Origin: an uncultured Oscillibacter sp.
GTDB taxonomy: Bacteria; Bacillota; Clostridia; Oscillospirales; Oscillospiraceae
Direction: 5' to 3'
NCBI GenBank assembly: GCA_910579435.1
Contig: CAJTVF010000060.1
Coordinates: 1 to 14,762 of the forward strand
Length of the DNA stretch: 14,762 nt
Shown one piece after another: positions 1-6,819 of the stretch. The position numbers and the translations under genes were made by a program. Each line of letters starts with the position of its first letter. The first letter of the stretch is position 1. The notes beneath the pieces were generated by a model. It did not search any database. It was not told the origin of the DNA and was given only the letters and a program-made list of their open reading frames with translations.

Positions 1-103
1 CACTCTCTTTGAAAACTCTGAAACAGATCCATCACACCCTCCGGCAGTATTCTTCCACCAATTCACCGAAGCTCTTTCCGTTGATGATAATGGCGGGAAT
101 CAT
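1..103 (-). other. Short or broken ORFs at window edge, unknown
   Basis: On the minus strand an ATG at 103 begins a 23-codon frame (starts MIPAIIINGKSFGELVEEY) that stops at 34-32. A second ATG at 32-30 overlaps that stop (TGATG) and runs off the window (MDLFQSFQRE...). The first ATG lies six bases after the stop of the neighbouring gene, so the frames look co-transcribed and translationally coupled to it. The first 23 codons read like the start of a normal protein. The early stop may therefore be a frameshift in a longer gene: a shifted frame stays open to the window edge. Two true small genes are the alternative. No family was recognised. Confidence 0.3.
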
Positions 104-109
104 TTTCTT

Positions 110-619
110 TCACTCGTTTCTGCGTCTATGCCATTCGTTCCAAAACGCTATATAACCATTCTTGGAAAACTCGTTTTCTGGGAGAACCTTGGGCTGACAG
201 GACTTGTAATATGCCTCCACTTTATCCGCAAAGCGGAATACCTCCGCCTTATAATCAGCAAAATCCACCTGTTCTTCCACACCAGATGGCAGAATGATTT
301 TAATTCCTCCATCGCTATGAATGACAGACCAGTCCGTCCCGGTATCGCAGCCGCTGATCGTTACCTCGGATCGATCCGCATTCGCTATCAGAAAATGGCC
401 GCAGCATGGTATCATCTGAATGTCGCAGCGGTTCATTATTTTATCTTCTTTCAGTGACTTCAGGAGGTACAACGCTGTTGCGCTGACGGTTCCATCGTCA
501 TCAAAAGAATTTGTGCCAACCTGCACCATTACATGGCCGTGCAGACAGAGGTCATTTGGGTCATCTTCCGGCCCGTTGATCCATTGAAATTGGTCTGCAT
601 CGATCTTGAAGGTTCCCAT
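110..619 (-). CDS. Unknown protein, 169 aa
   Basis: A 169-residue soluble protein with no signal peptide or membrane segment. The frame is open from 700, but the promoter at 672-700 lies over the first possible start. The ATG at 619-617 is preferred because GGAG sits about 10 bases upstream; an in-frame ATG at 640 has no such site. The N-terminal two thirds is rich in short beta-type stretches with several Gly and Asp turns (for example GTNSFDDDGTVSA, then a Cys-Cys-Gly-His segment and a DTGTDW segment). The last 50 residues look helical and end in a basic Trp/Arg tail. I do not recognise the family. Size, isolation and an accessory setting recall immunity-type or other accessory proteins, but nothing in the sequence proves this. 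Confidence 0.7.
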   Translation of the reverse strand: MGTFKIDADQFQWINGPEDDPNDLCLHGHVMVQVGTNSFDDDGTVSATALYLLKSLKEDKIMNRCDIQMIPCCGHFLIANADRSEVTISGCDTGTDWSVIHSDGGIKIILPSGVEEQVDFADYKAEVFRFADKVEAYYKSCQPKVLPENEFSKNGYIAFWNEWHRRRNE

Positions 620-671
620 CGTCAAACCGCTCCGTTCCATCAAAAATTTGTACCCGGTCTTTTTGCAAAGA

Positions 672-700
672 AGTATAGCACAACGACCTGACCAAATCAA
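672..700 (-). promoter_or_regulatory. Sigma-A promoter of the 110-619 gene
   Basis: Read on the minus strand, a -35 box TTGATT (700-695) is separated by exactly 17 bp from a -10 box TATACT (677-672). Transcription would begin near 665. This excludes the longest possible start at 700 and fits translation from the ATG at 619. Confidence 0.65.
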
Positions 701-785
701 CCGGCCGGAGCCTCTTCCGCTATGTCTGGCGGCAGTTCTCCGGATGCTAAAAAACGGGATTGTCGAAAGCCAGTTGGCAGACTAT

Positions 786-986
786 TCAGAATGAATAAAT
801 TCCCTCTTTCAAAATGATTGCTAAGAAGTAAAGTGCGTAAAAAGCGCTGATACCACCCAAAAGCAGCGGGATAATTGCCAAAATATTGAACCGCGCCTTT
901 TTCCAGATTCCCCACGCCGCTTTTAGCAAAACAACTGCTATCCCTGCCAGCCCCAATATCACGATAAAAATGGAAAAATAAGCTGA
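786..986 (-). pseudogene. C-terminal stub of a small membrane protein
   Basis: The minus-strand frame ending at 786-788 encodes about 66 residues beyond the insertion-sequence boundary. There are two strong hydrophobic segments (SIFIVILGLAGIAVVLL and ILAIIPLLLGGISAFYALYF) separated by a Trp/Lys-rich loop, which is typical of a small integral membrane protein. The frame continues upstream only into the IS end, where an in-frame ATG at 1061-1059 exists but has no ribosome binding site. I read this as the tail of a gene whose start was removed or separated by the IS5-type insertion. The other flank at 2174 does not carry an obvious matching N-terminal half, so a deletion probably accompanied or followed the insertion. 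Family not recognised. Confidence 0.5.
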
Positions 987-1004
987 GGAACCGTTGAATA
1001 AAGC
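987..1004 (+). repeat. Left inverted repeat of the IS5-type element
   Basis: The 18 bases GGAACCGTTGAATAAAGC match the reverse complement of 2152-2169 at 12 of 18 positions. They follow the pattern of the canonical IS5 end (GGAAGGTGCGAATAAG). Confidence 0.6.
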
Positions 1005-1101
1005 GCCAGTCAAATGCACAAGCAATGGAAAATGAAGGGAAAAGCCAAAGTATAGGCCCATATTGGAGGGAAAAAAGCCCCTTCTCCCTCTCCCATCCGG
1101 C

Positions 1102-2103
1102 CTAAAGAGCGCAAGAAGCCCAGGCGGGGTGTAGTGAACCGCCCGCCCTGGCAAGCATATACAGATTCGCGCTGGCAAAGAGCACGTGTAATCGGTTCAG
1201 GTTTTTTCGCAGTCCACGGTAAACCGTCTTTCGGAAGCCGAAAATATTCTTCACTATTCGGTAGGGATGCTCCACCTTGCAGCGTACGGCGGATTTGCGA
1301 TTTTCGATGTACCGCTTCCAGTCAATGGCATTGTCGGAAACCTTGGGCAGTCTGTCCAGCCGGCGGTTGATGCGGTATGTGATGGCAGAAAACTGGGAGC
1401 TGTTTCTGATCTCATCCCGCTTCTCTATCCCGAGATAGGCGCTGTCTCCGTAGACGACCTCGTCATCCTCCCGCAGCAGCTTTGCTGCCACGGTAATATC
1501 GTGGACATTGGCGGCGGTGGCCTCCACCGTATGCACAATATCACTGCCTGCATCCACCCCAGTGTGGCATTTCATGCCGAAATGCCATTGGTTCCCCTTT
1601 TTCGTCTGGTGCATCTCGGGGTCTCTTTTCTTCTCAGCATTCTTGGTTGAGCTGGGTGCACTGATGAGTGTGGCGTCCAGGATGCTGCCTCCCCGCATCA
1701 TCCGGCCTGCCTGTTCCAGACAGCGGTTGATTGCATCGAAAAACAACTTGTCAATCCCCTTTTCCTCCAGCAGATGCCGGAAGTGCAGCAGCGTGGTGGC
1801 ATCCGGAACGTCCTGTTCAAAAAAGTTGATCCCCATGAATTTACGCATGGCATAACTGTCATAAATGGCGTCTTTTACGCCCTCGTCGGACAGGCTGAAC
1901 CAGCATTGCAGCAAGTACATCCGCAGCATAGTTTCGATTCCGATGGGCGGACGCCTGCGCTTCCCGCTGGGGTAGTGGGGGACTATCAGCGATACCCATT
2001 CGTCCCACGGGATAATCTCATCCATGATTTCCAGAAATTCTTCCCTTTTTGTTTTCTTCTTTCGACACCTATATTCCATATCGCTGAAACTTTCCTGTTT
2101 CAT
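1102..2103 (-). CDS. IS5-family DDE transposase, 333 aa
   Basis: Catalyses cut-and-paste type movement of the surrounding insertion sequence by DDE chemistry with two metal ions. Length (333) matches the 326-338 aa of IS5 transposases. The characteristic IS5-group signatures are all present: IPWDEW near residue 31, the RRPP...LRMYLLQCW block at 50-68, the PDATTLLHFRHLLE block at 100-113, and an APSSTKN...RDPEMHQTKKGNQWHFGMK region at 149-178. The catalytic triad is visible as D143 (ILDATLI), D220 (GDSAY) and E278 (KVEHPYR...IFGF). The last residues (GGSLHPAWASCAL) diverge from the usual tail but do not touch the catalytic core. A weak AGGGGG site lies before the ATG. No frameshift is seen, so the element may still be active. 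Confidence 0.95.
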   Translation of the reverse strand: MKQESFSDMEYRCRKKKTKREEFLEIMDEIIPWDEWVSLIVPHYPSGKRRRPPIGIETMLRMYLLQCWFSLSDEGVKDAIYDSYAMRKFMGINFFEQDVPDATTLLHFRHLLEEKGIDKLFFDAINRCLEQAGRMMRGGSILDATLISAPSSTKNAEKKRDPEMHQTKKGNQWHFGMKCHTGVDAGSDIVHTVEATAANVHDITVAAKLLREDDEVVYGDSAYLGIEKRDEIRNSSQFSAITYRINRRLDRLPKVSDNAIDWKRYIENRKSAVRCKVEHPYRIVKNIFGFRKTVYRGLRKNLNRLHVLFASANLYMLARAGGSLHPAWASCAL

Positions 2104-2151
2104 TTCCTGACCCCCTTTTTCTTATTTTATCACATCTTCTGCCTTTGGGGG

Positions 2152-2169
2152 GATTAAATCAGTAGTTCC
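2152..2169 (-). repeat. Right inverted repeat of the IS5-type element
   Basis: Read on the minus strand this is GGAACTACTGATTTAATC, which pairs with the left end at 987-1004. It lies 48 bp upstream of the transposase start. Confidence 0.6.
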
Positions 2170-2172
2170 CTA

Positions 2173-2397
2173 AACTATTTGCCTGGCTTGTCGATAATTG
2201 ATATGAGGGATATTGTTTTCCCAAGCAATGTCACCGGCTTTGCGCTTGGGTGCATCGGAAACATAAGAGCCGGTTGGTTATTCAAAAAAGAGAGGGTCTT
2301 TTTGATAGAATGGAGGAAAACGCGGAAGAACGCCATGAACCCGTTTTAAAATCTTCCAGGCCACAACCGTTTTCACGAACGCAAAGGAGAGATACTC
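2173..2397. other. Gap between IS and phosphoesterase, possible gene remnant
   Basis: No complete gene is supported here. On the minus strand a 35-codon open stretch (2277-2173) reads like a protein C-terminus, containing KRKAGDIAWENN and NYRQARQIV. It meets a TAG whose bases overlap the IS target site, so it may be the remains of a gene cut by the insertion. On the plus strand a weak promoter-like pair, TTCAAA (2281-2286) and TAGAAT (2306-2311) with a 19-bp spacer, could serve the phosphoesterase gene. Neither point is strong. Confidence 0.3.
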
Positions 2398-3435
2398 ATG
2401 AAATATTTGCACATTTCAGACATCCATTTCAATCCATCTGACGATGGTAGGGCTACCCGTGATTTACGGCTCAAATTCAAAGACTACCTGGCGGAAAAAA
2501 GGTTGAATGACAGGAGCGATGTTTTCTTTACAGGGGATTTTCGTCACGCCCGAAAGCAAGCTGATCAGGACCTGTCGGAAGTCGCATGGAACGCGGTCAA
2601 CTTTTTACGGGATCTCGCGGAGTGTGCGGGTGTAACGGATCCAGAGCATATACACATTGTCCCAGGCAATCACGACCTGGCACGGGAGAAAAATGACAGC
2701 GAAAACAGCACTCTTCTACAGGAAATTTATAAGCAGTATGACCCAGATGAAGGCCGATTTACCGGCTGTGTCCGGGATCATACTGCGTCCCTGGATTACC
2801 TGCGTGGCCGGTTCGGATTCTTCGATGAATGCGCAGCTCTTTTGGAAAATAAAGTTTGGTCGGAGTTTCAAACCGGATGGATACACCGGTATCGTATTTT
2901 CGAAGATTATGGCATTTTATACTTGAATACCGCCATCGCAAGCGGGCGAGACAGTGACCGGCATAACCTGCTGATTGGCACTGATGATTTTGAAAAGGCC
3001 CTGCGGTGTATCCAGGGTATGCCCTTGATCATCCTGGCCCACAATCCTTTGTCGCACCTTGAATACAACGAACAGACAATCGTCAAGAATCTTTTGAAAG
3101 ATAGCGGAAACCCTGTTCTCTGGCTGTGCGGCGATGTTCATGACTCAACGTATGATAGGAGCTACGATATTTCCTGCCTCTCCGCCGGCTGCATGATTAA
3201 GCAGAATGAAACGGAGGCCAGCTTTTATGCCGGAGAATTCGTGAAGCACAGAGGGGTTTCTATCAGCGCACACTGCTATGCTGCAAGGCATGGTTACTGG
3301 CAATACGAGGAGGCCCTGACGAAACGGGTAAACGAATCGCTTCCCGATGCTTTAAAGCCCCCTCCCATTGGCCCCATGCCGGCAATAAACAATCTTCCTG
3401 AGCGAAACAGCTATGTATTCCGTCTGGTGAAGTGA
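2398..3435 (+). CDS. Calcineurin-like metallophosphoesterase, 345 aa
   Basis: A soluble binuclear metallophosphoesterase that would hydrolyse phosphomonoesters or phosphodiesters; the substrate cannot be read from sequence. All family motifs are present in order: D8-x-H10 (SDIHF), G46-D47 (TGDF), G90-N91-H92-D93, H215 (LAHNP) and G245-D246-V247-H248. Residues 94-200 form a long insertion before the last two metal motifs. After residue 250 there is a C-terminal extension with no recognised domain. The start is well supported: AAAGGAGA lies 8 bases before the ATG. The gene stands alone, with an IS upstream and a convergent unknown gene downstream. Stand-alone enzymes of this type are often found in accessory and defence regions, but no partner gene is visible here, so that role is only a possibility. 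Confidence 0.85.
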   Translation: MKYLHISDIHFNPSDDGRATRDLRLKFKDYLAEKRLNDRSDVFFTGDFRHARKQADQDLSEVAWNAVNFLRDLAECAGVTDPEHIHIVPGNHDLAREKNDSENSTLLQEIYKQYDPDEGRFTGCVRDHTASLDYLRGRFGFFDECAALLENKVWSEFQTGWIHRYRIFEDYGILYLNTAIASGRDSDRHNLLIGTDDFEKALRCIQGMPLIILAHNPLSHLEYNEQTIVKNLLKDSGNPVLWLCGDVHDSTYDRSYDISCLSAGCMIKQNETEASFYAGEFVKHRGVSISAHCYAARHGYWQYEEALTKRVNESLPDALKPPPIGPMPAINNLPERNSYVFRLVK

Positions 3436-3540
3436 AGCCGTGGTATTCCTCAAATCCATCAAAAAAGATGCAAACGTTCCTTTTCTCTTTCGTGTTGAAA
3501 AACGCTTATACATTTTTACAATCGTCGAAATGACGGAATA

Positions 3541-3566
3541 GGCAGTGAGCCGGATAGCCCACTGCC
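3541..3566. terminator. Possible bidirectional terminator hairpin
   Basis: GGCAGTG (3541-3547) and CACTGCC (3560-3566) form a perfect 7-bp stem with a 12-base loop, placed between two convergent genes. No clear run of T follows on either strand, so termination is inferred from position rather than from a complete intrinsic terminator. Confidence 0.35.
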
Positions 3567-3588
3567 TGATAAACTGGAAGTTGGATAA

Positions 3589-4227
3589 TTACTGCAAAAT
3601 CCATATTTGACCATTAGGCATTCGTGTCCAGCTTCCCGGGATTATTTCTGTAATTTCCCCTGTGGGATATTTTCGGACAACAATTTCTTCCCGATACTCC
3701 GGCTCTTCGTGCCACTTGGAAAAATATAGCTGGTCGCCTTTTCTATCGAAAAAAGTCTCTGGTTCTTCAATCTCAATTTCCACTGTCTCCGGCCAGACAA
3801 TCTGAAACTTTCCATCATTTGCGTGCCGGGTTAGCATGAGAGGATAGCGTCTCAGCAGCAGATTATAGCAGTTTTCCACTGCGGCCACAGGTAGCGTAGC
3901 AATTTCGATAGTCTGATTTGCGGCGTCGTTATATTGGAAAATGCGGATAGTTGATTGTGGAAAATCAACTAATAATATTTGTATTTTTTCATCGCATGAA
4001 ATTGGCCGTCCAAAATATTGCCCAGGTTTTCCTTTGATTGGTTCAACAACACGGCCATCAGGATAATGGACGAATATGAGGCAATTACTATTTACGGGGT
4101 GATGGGCCCGATACAGTTCCTCAGCCTCATACAAGTCCCCGTGTATATAATCGGTTCCCCAGTACCATTCGCAGCTTCCATCAAGCGGTTCAATATAAGT
4201 AATACCATGTGCGGCAATTGTTATCAT
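3589..4227 (-). CDS. Unknown beta-rich protein, 212 aa
   Basis: A soluble, acidic, aromatic-rich protein without signal peptide or membrane segment. Start at 4227 is supported by AGAGG about 8 bases upstream. A motif of the form Y-P-x-G-x-[IV]-x-E-x-I-x-G appears twice (residues 55-66 and 187-198), and a related EPLDG stretch occurs near residue 12. This suggests repeated beta-hairpins. The middle carries an acidic strand (VEIEIEEPE, about 149-157). I do not recognise the family. It faces the metallophosphoesterase gene, with separate transcription expected. Immunity or accessory protein is one possibility, without direct support. Codon and base use are lower in GC than the operon to the right, in line with its left-hand neighbours. 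Confidence 0.7.
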   Translation of the reverse strand: MITIAAHGITYIEPLDGSCEWYWGTDYIHGDLYEAEELYRAHHPVNSNCLIFVHYPDGRVVEPIKGKPGQYFGRPISCDEKIQILLVDFPQSTIRIFQYNDAANQTIEIATLPVAAVENCYNLLLRRYPLMLTRHANDGKFQIVWPETVEIEIEEPETFFDRKGDQLYFSKWHEEPEYREEIVVRKYPTGEITEIIPGSWTRMPNGQIWILQ

Positions 4228-4358
4228 TGCAAACCTCTAAACTAAAATTTATTGTGCCGATTATATCACGACCCTTTTTCCATTTCAAGCGGCTGTTAGT
4301 GGAATCGCCAGTGGTCAGAGCCAGCAACACGAAAGAGAAAAGGAACAAAAAAACAGGA

Positions 4359-4387
4359 TTGCCGGAAGGCCCCCGGAGGACTATAAT
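4359..4387 (+). promoter_or_regulatory. Promoter of the HscC/J-protein operon
   Basis: TTGCCG (4359-4364) and a perfect TATAAT (4382-4387) are separated by 17 bp. Transcription should begin near 4394, giving a leader of about 24 bases that holds the AAGGAGG (4403-4409) of the first gene. This is a vegetative sigma-A type promoter. No CIRCE-like or other heat-shock repeat was seen beside it. Confidence 0.8.
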
Positions 4388-4417
4388 GTAGCCAGATTTT
4401 CAAAGGAGGATCACCCC

Positions 4418-5011
4418 ATGAACACCTGGCAGGAAAAGAACGCCGCGCTACTGGCGGAGCTGGCCGAAACACCGAACCCCAGCGTCCGCGGCAATGCGAT
4501 TGGATACTATCTGCGGGACGCCCGCAAAGACCATAAGCTCACATTGTATGAGCAGTATGTCCTGGAGACCGAAAAGCTCTCTTACGAACGGCTGGCCTGG
4601 ACGCAGCCGGGTTGGTCCCGCCGGACAGGCATCTCTGATCTGATCAAAGTGTTGAATGTAAAGATGATGGCGCTGCTGTTCCAAGAGAAAGAAGCGGCGG
4701 AGATGTGGGACGCCTGGGGCCTGGAGGCGTACCAGCTGAACCAGGAAAAACGGCCCCATTACATTCTGGACGACTACCTCACTTACCTCCGCGCCGAGGG
4801 GAACCCCGAGGCCCTGGAAAAGCTGCTGGCGGCGCGCCGGAGCCGCCGGAGGCCTTTCGACAAGGGCCCGTACCACGACGAATATTACCCTGGTGAGCAG
4901 TGCGCTTATGAGGAGCTGCTGCTCCAGGGCCGGTTTTTCCAAGCGGAGGACAAGCAGATACGCGGCGAGATCGAGGAGCTGCTTGTGGAGCTGTACCTGC
5001 TCCAGGAGTAA
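4418..5011 (+). CDS. Unknown helical protein, first gene of the Hsp70 operon, 197 aa
   Basis: A 197-residue protein, apparently all helical, with no signal peptide or membrane segment. It has an excellent ribosome binding site (AAGGAGG, 8 bases before ATG) directly after the operon promoter. Residues 1-60 are charged and helical. The region around 142-147 is strongly basic (RRSRRR), and the C-terminus (about 160-197) is an acidic Leu/Glu-rich helix pair. No catalytic motif or known domain was recognised, and no resemblance to the J-protein bodies was obvious by eye. Its stop lies 38 bases before the chaperone start, so it is co-transcribed with an HscC-type Hsp70 and two giant J-proteins. A structural partner, client or regulator of that chaperone set is the natural guess, but this is inference from position only. 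Confidence 0.8.
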   Translation: MNTWQEKNAALLAELAETPNPSVRGNAIGYYLRDARKDHKLTLYEQYVLETEKLSYERLAWTQPGWSRRTGISDLIKVLNVKMMALLFQEKEAAEMWDAWGLEAYQLNQEKRPHYILDDYLTYLRAEGNPEALEKLLAARRSRRRPFDKGPYHDEYYPGEQCAYEELLLQGRFFQAEDKQIRGEIEELLVELYLLQE

Positions 5012-5049
5012 ACAGGCAGTCCGGCGTTACACAAAAGAGGAGGATGGAA

Positions 5050-6816
5050 ATGGCAATCATCGGCATCGACTTAGGCACCACCAACTCCCTGGCCTGCGTC
5101 TACCGTGACGGCAGGGCGGAGCTGATCCCCAACGAGCTGGGAGACCACAAGACCCCCAGCGCCGTCAGCGTGCTGGAGGACGGGACCGTTCTGGTGGGCG
5201 CGGCGGCCAAGGAGCGGTTAATTTCCCACCCGGAGGCCACCGCCGCCTCCTTCAAAATCTGGATGGGCATGGAGAAGGCCCTGACCCTGGCGGGCCGGCG
5301 GTTCAAGCCGGAGGAGCTTTCCGCCCTGGTGCTTCGCCAGCTCCTGGAGGACGCAAAGCGTTATCTCGGTGAAGCAGTGGAGGAGGCCGTCATCAGCGTC
5401 CCGGCCTACTTCAACGACGACCAGCGCTGCGCCACGAAGCTGGCGGCCCAGCTGGCGGGGCTAAACGTGAAGCGGCTCATCAACGAGCCCTCCGCCGCCG
5501 CGCTGTACCACCGCTATTCCGCCCAGACCGGGGACTGCCAGCTGATGATTGTGGACTTCGGCGGCGGGACCCTGGATGTGAGCATCGTGGAGTGCTTTGA
5601 GAATATCATAGAAATCACGGCCATCGCCGGAGACAACCGCCTGGGCGGGGACGACATCGACCGGGCTATCGCCGCCCACTTCTGCCAGGAGAACGGCCTG
5701 ACGGAGGAGCGCCTGTCCCCCTCCCTCCGGGCCTCCCTCTACCGGCAGGCGGAGACAGCCAAGATCGCCCTCTCCAGCGCCCCGGCGGCATCCATCTCCC
5801 TCCAGCAGGGGGAGACTCGGTACAGCCTTCTCCTGACCAACGACCTTCTGCGCCAGCTCTGCGGCCCGGTGTTCCAGAAGGTCCGGGCGGTCATCACCCG
5901 GGCCATGAAGGACCGCGGCCGGGGCGGCAGGCTGAATGACGTCATCCTGGTGGGCGGCTCCGCCCAGCTGACGGTGTTCGGGGACTTTCTGGAAGAGCTC
6001 TTCGGACGGAGACCCCATGTGGCTGCGTCGCCGGATGAGATCGTGGCCTTGGGCGTGGGCCTGTGCGCGGGCATCAAGGAGCGGGCGGAGGATTTGCAGG
6101 ACCTGGTGATGACGGACGTGTGCCCCTTCTCCCTGGGGGTCTCCACCTACAGCCGCCGGGACGACAAGACGCCCCACATGGCGGTGCTGATTCCAAGGAG
6201 CAGTATGCTTCCCGCCAGCCACCAGGAGCGGTTCTATACGCTGAACGACAGCCAAACGGGCCTGCGGTTCGAGATTTACCAGGGGGAGGGATACTTCGCC
6301 TCGGAGAATTTGAAGCTGGGAGAGGTGGAGGTCCAGGTGCCGCCGGGCCCGGCGGGGGAGCAGTCTGCCGTGGTGACCTTTACATACGACATTGACGGTA
6401 TTCTCCACGTCAGTGCCCAGAGCAGCGGCGGGGACTTCCGGGAACGGCTGATTCTGAACCCCAACCTGCACCTGACGGAGGAGGGCAGGGAGCGTGCCAT
6501 GGAGCGCATCCGCCAGATTCAGCTGGCGGCACAGGGAGACCAGCGGGACCAGCTTCTGCTGGAGCGGGCCCTGCGGCTCTACACCCAGACCATCGGACAG
6601 GGGCGGGAGATGGCCGCCAGCCTGATTGGCTATTGGAAGAACCTGATGGACCGCGGCGACCGTATCCAGCGGCGGCGGGACTACGACCGGATCAAGGAAC
6701 AGCTGGACATGCTGGAGGCCGCTGTGGAGGCGGACCCCCTGGAGGGCGGCATCTGGTTCGGGGAATCGGAGGAAGAGGATTTCGGCCAGTATTTTGACGG
6801 AGATTTGGAGGAGTGA
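5050..6816 (+). CDS. hscC: HscC-type Hsp70 chaperone, 588 aa
   Basis: A cytoplasmic ATP-driven chaperone that binds and releases client proteins under J-protein control. Numbering from the second ATG (5050), the ATPase domain shows GIDLGTTNS (5-13), K69, ISVPAYF (115-121), the INEPSAAA segment (145-151), VDFGGGTLDVS (168-178), GDNRLGGDD (194-202) and ILVGGS (299-304). The interdomain linker is LVMTDVCPFSLGV (352-364), followed by a beta substrate-binding domain with IYQGE (409-413) and a short helical lid ending in an acidic tail. The linker wording, SFKIWMG and overall length fit the HscC branch (E. coli HscC, 556 aa) better than DnaK (about 610-640 aa). The ATG at 5044 directly abuts GAGGAGG; 5050 has a 6-base spacing and is preferred. 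E. coli HscC works with dedicated J-proteins DjlB/DjlC. Here two J-protein genes follow at once, the first after 3 bases. No grpE is present. Confidence 0.92.
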   Translation: MAIIGIDLGTTNSLACVYRDGRAELIPNELGDHKTPSAVSVLEDGTVLVGAAAKERLISHPEATAASFKIWMGMEKALTLAGRRFKPEELSALVLRQLLEDAKRYLGEAVEEAVISVPAYFNDDQRCATKLAAQLAGLNVKRLINEPSAAALYHRYSAQTGDCQLMIVDFGGGTLDVSIVECFENIIEITAIAGDNRLGGDDIDRAIAAHFCQENGLTEERLSPSLRASLYRQAETAKIALSSAPAASISLQQGETRYSLLLTNDLLRQLCGPVFQKVRAVITRAMKDRGRGGRLNDVILVGGSAQLTVFGDFLEELFGRRPHVAASPDEIVALGVGLCAGIKERAEDLQDLVMTDVCPFSLGVSTYSRRDDKTPHMAVLIPRSSMLPASHQERFYTLNDSQTGLRFEIYQGEGYFASENLKLGEVEVQVPPGPAGEQSAVVTFTYDIDGILHVSAQSSGGDFRERLILNPNLHLTEEGRERAMERIRQIQLAAQGDQRDQLLLERALRLYTQTIGQGREMAASLIGYWKNLMDRGDRIQRRRDYDRIKEQLDMLEAAVEADPLEGGIWFGESEEEDFGQYFDGDLEE

Positions 6817-6819
6817 GGG

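Larger units (their letters stand above)
987..2169 (-). mobile_element. Complete IS5-group insertion sequence
   Basis: A 1183-bp element, close to the 1.2-kb length of IS5, with one full-length transposase on the minus strand. Its ends are degenerate inverted repeats beginning GGAAC, at 987-1004 and 2152-2169. They share the GGAA...GAATAA pattern of IS5 termini, especially at the left end. Flanking four-base sites are ctga (983-986) and ctaa (2170-2173). Both resemble the YTAR target of IS5, but they are not identical, so the duplication has decayed or a flank has been rearranged. Ends were assigned by eye from transposase family, spacing and repeat match. Confidence 0.75.

Noticed and set aside
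697..915. 72-codon minus-strand frame over the membrane stub
   Set aside because: Out of frame with the hydrophobic stub, overlaps the 672-700 promoter, and shows no protein-like features.
2250..2441. 63-codon plus-strand frame before the metallophosphoesterase
   Set aside because: It overlaps the well-supported start of the phosphoesterase, and its product looks random and basic.
4359..4417. Heat-shock (CIRCE-type) control of the chaperone operon
   Set aside because: No TTAGCACTC-type inverted repeat is visible near the promoter; it looks like an ordinary vegetative promoter.
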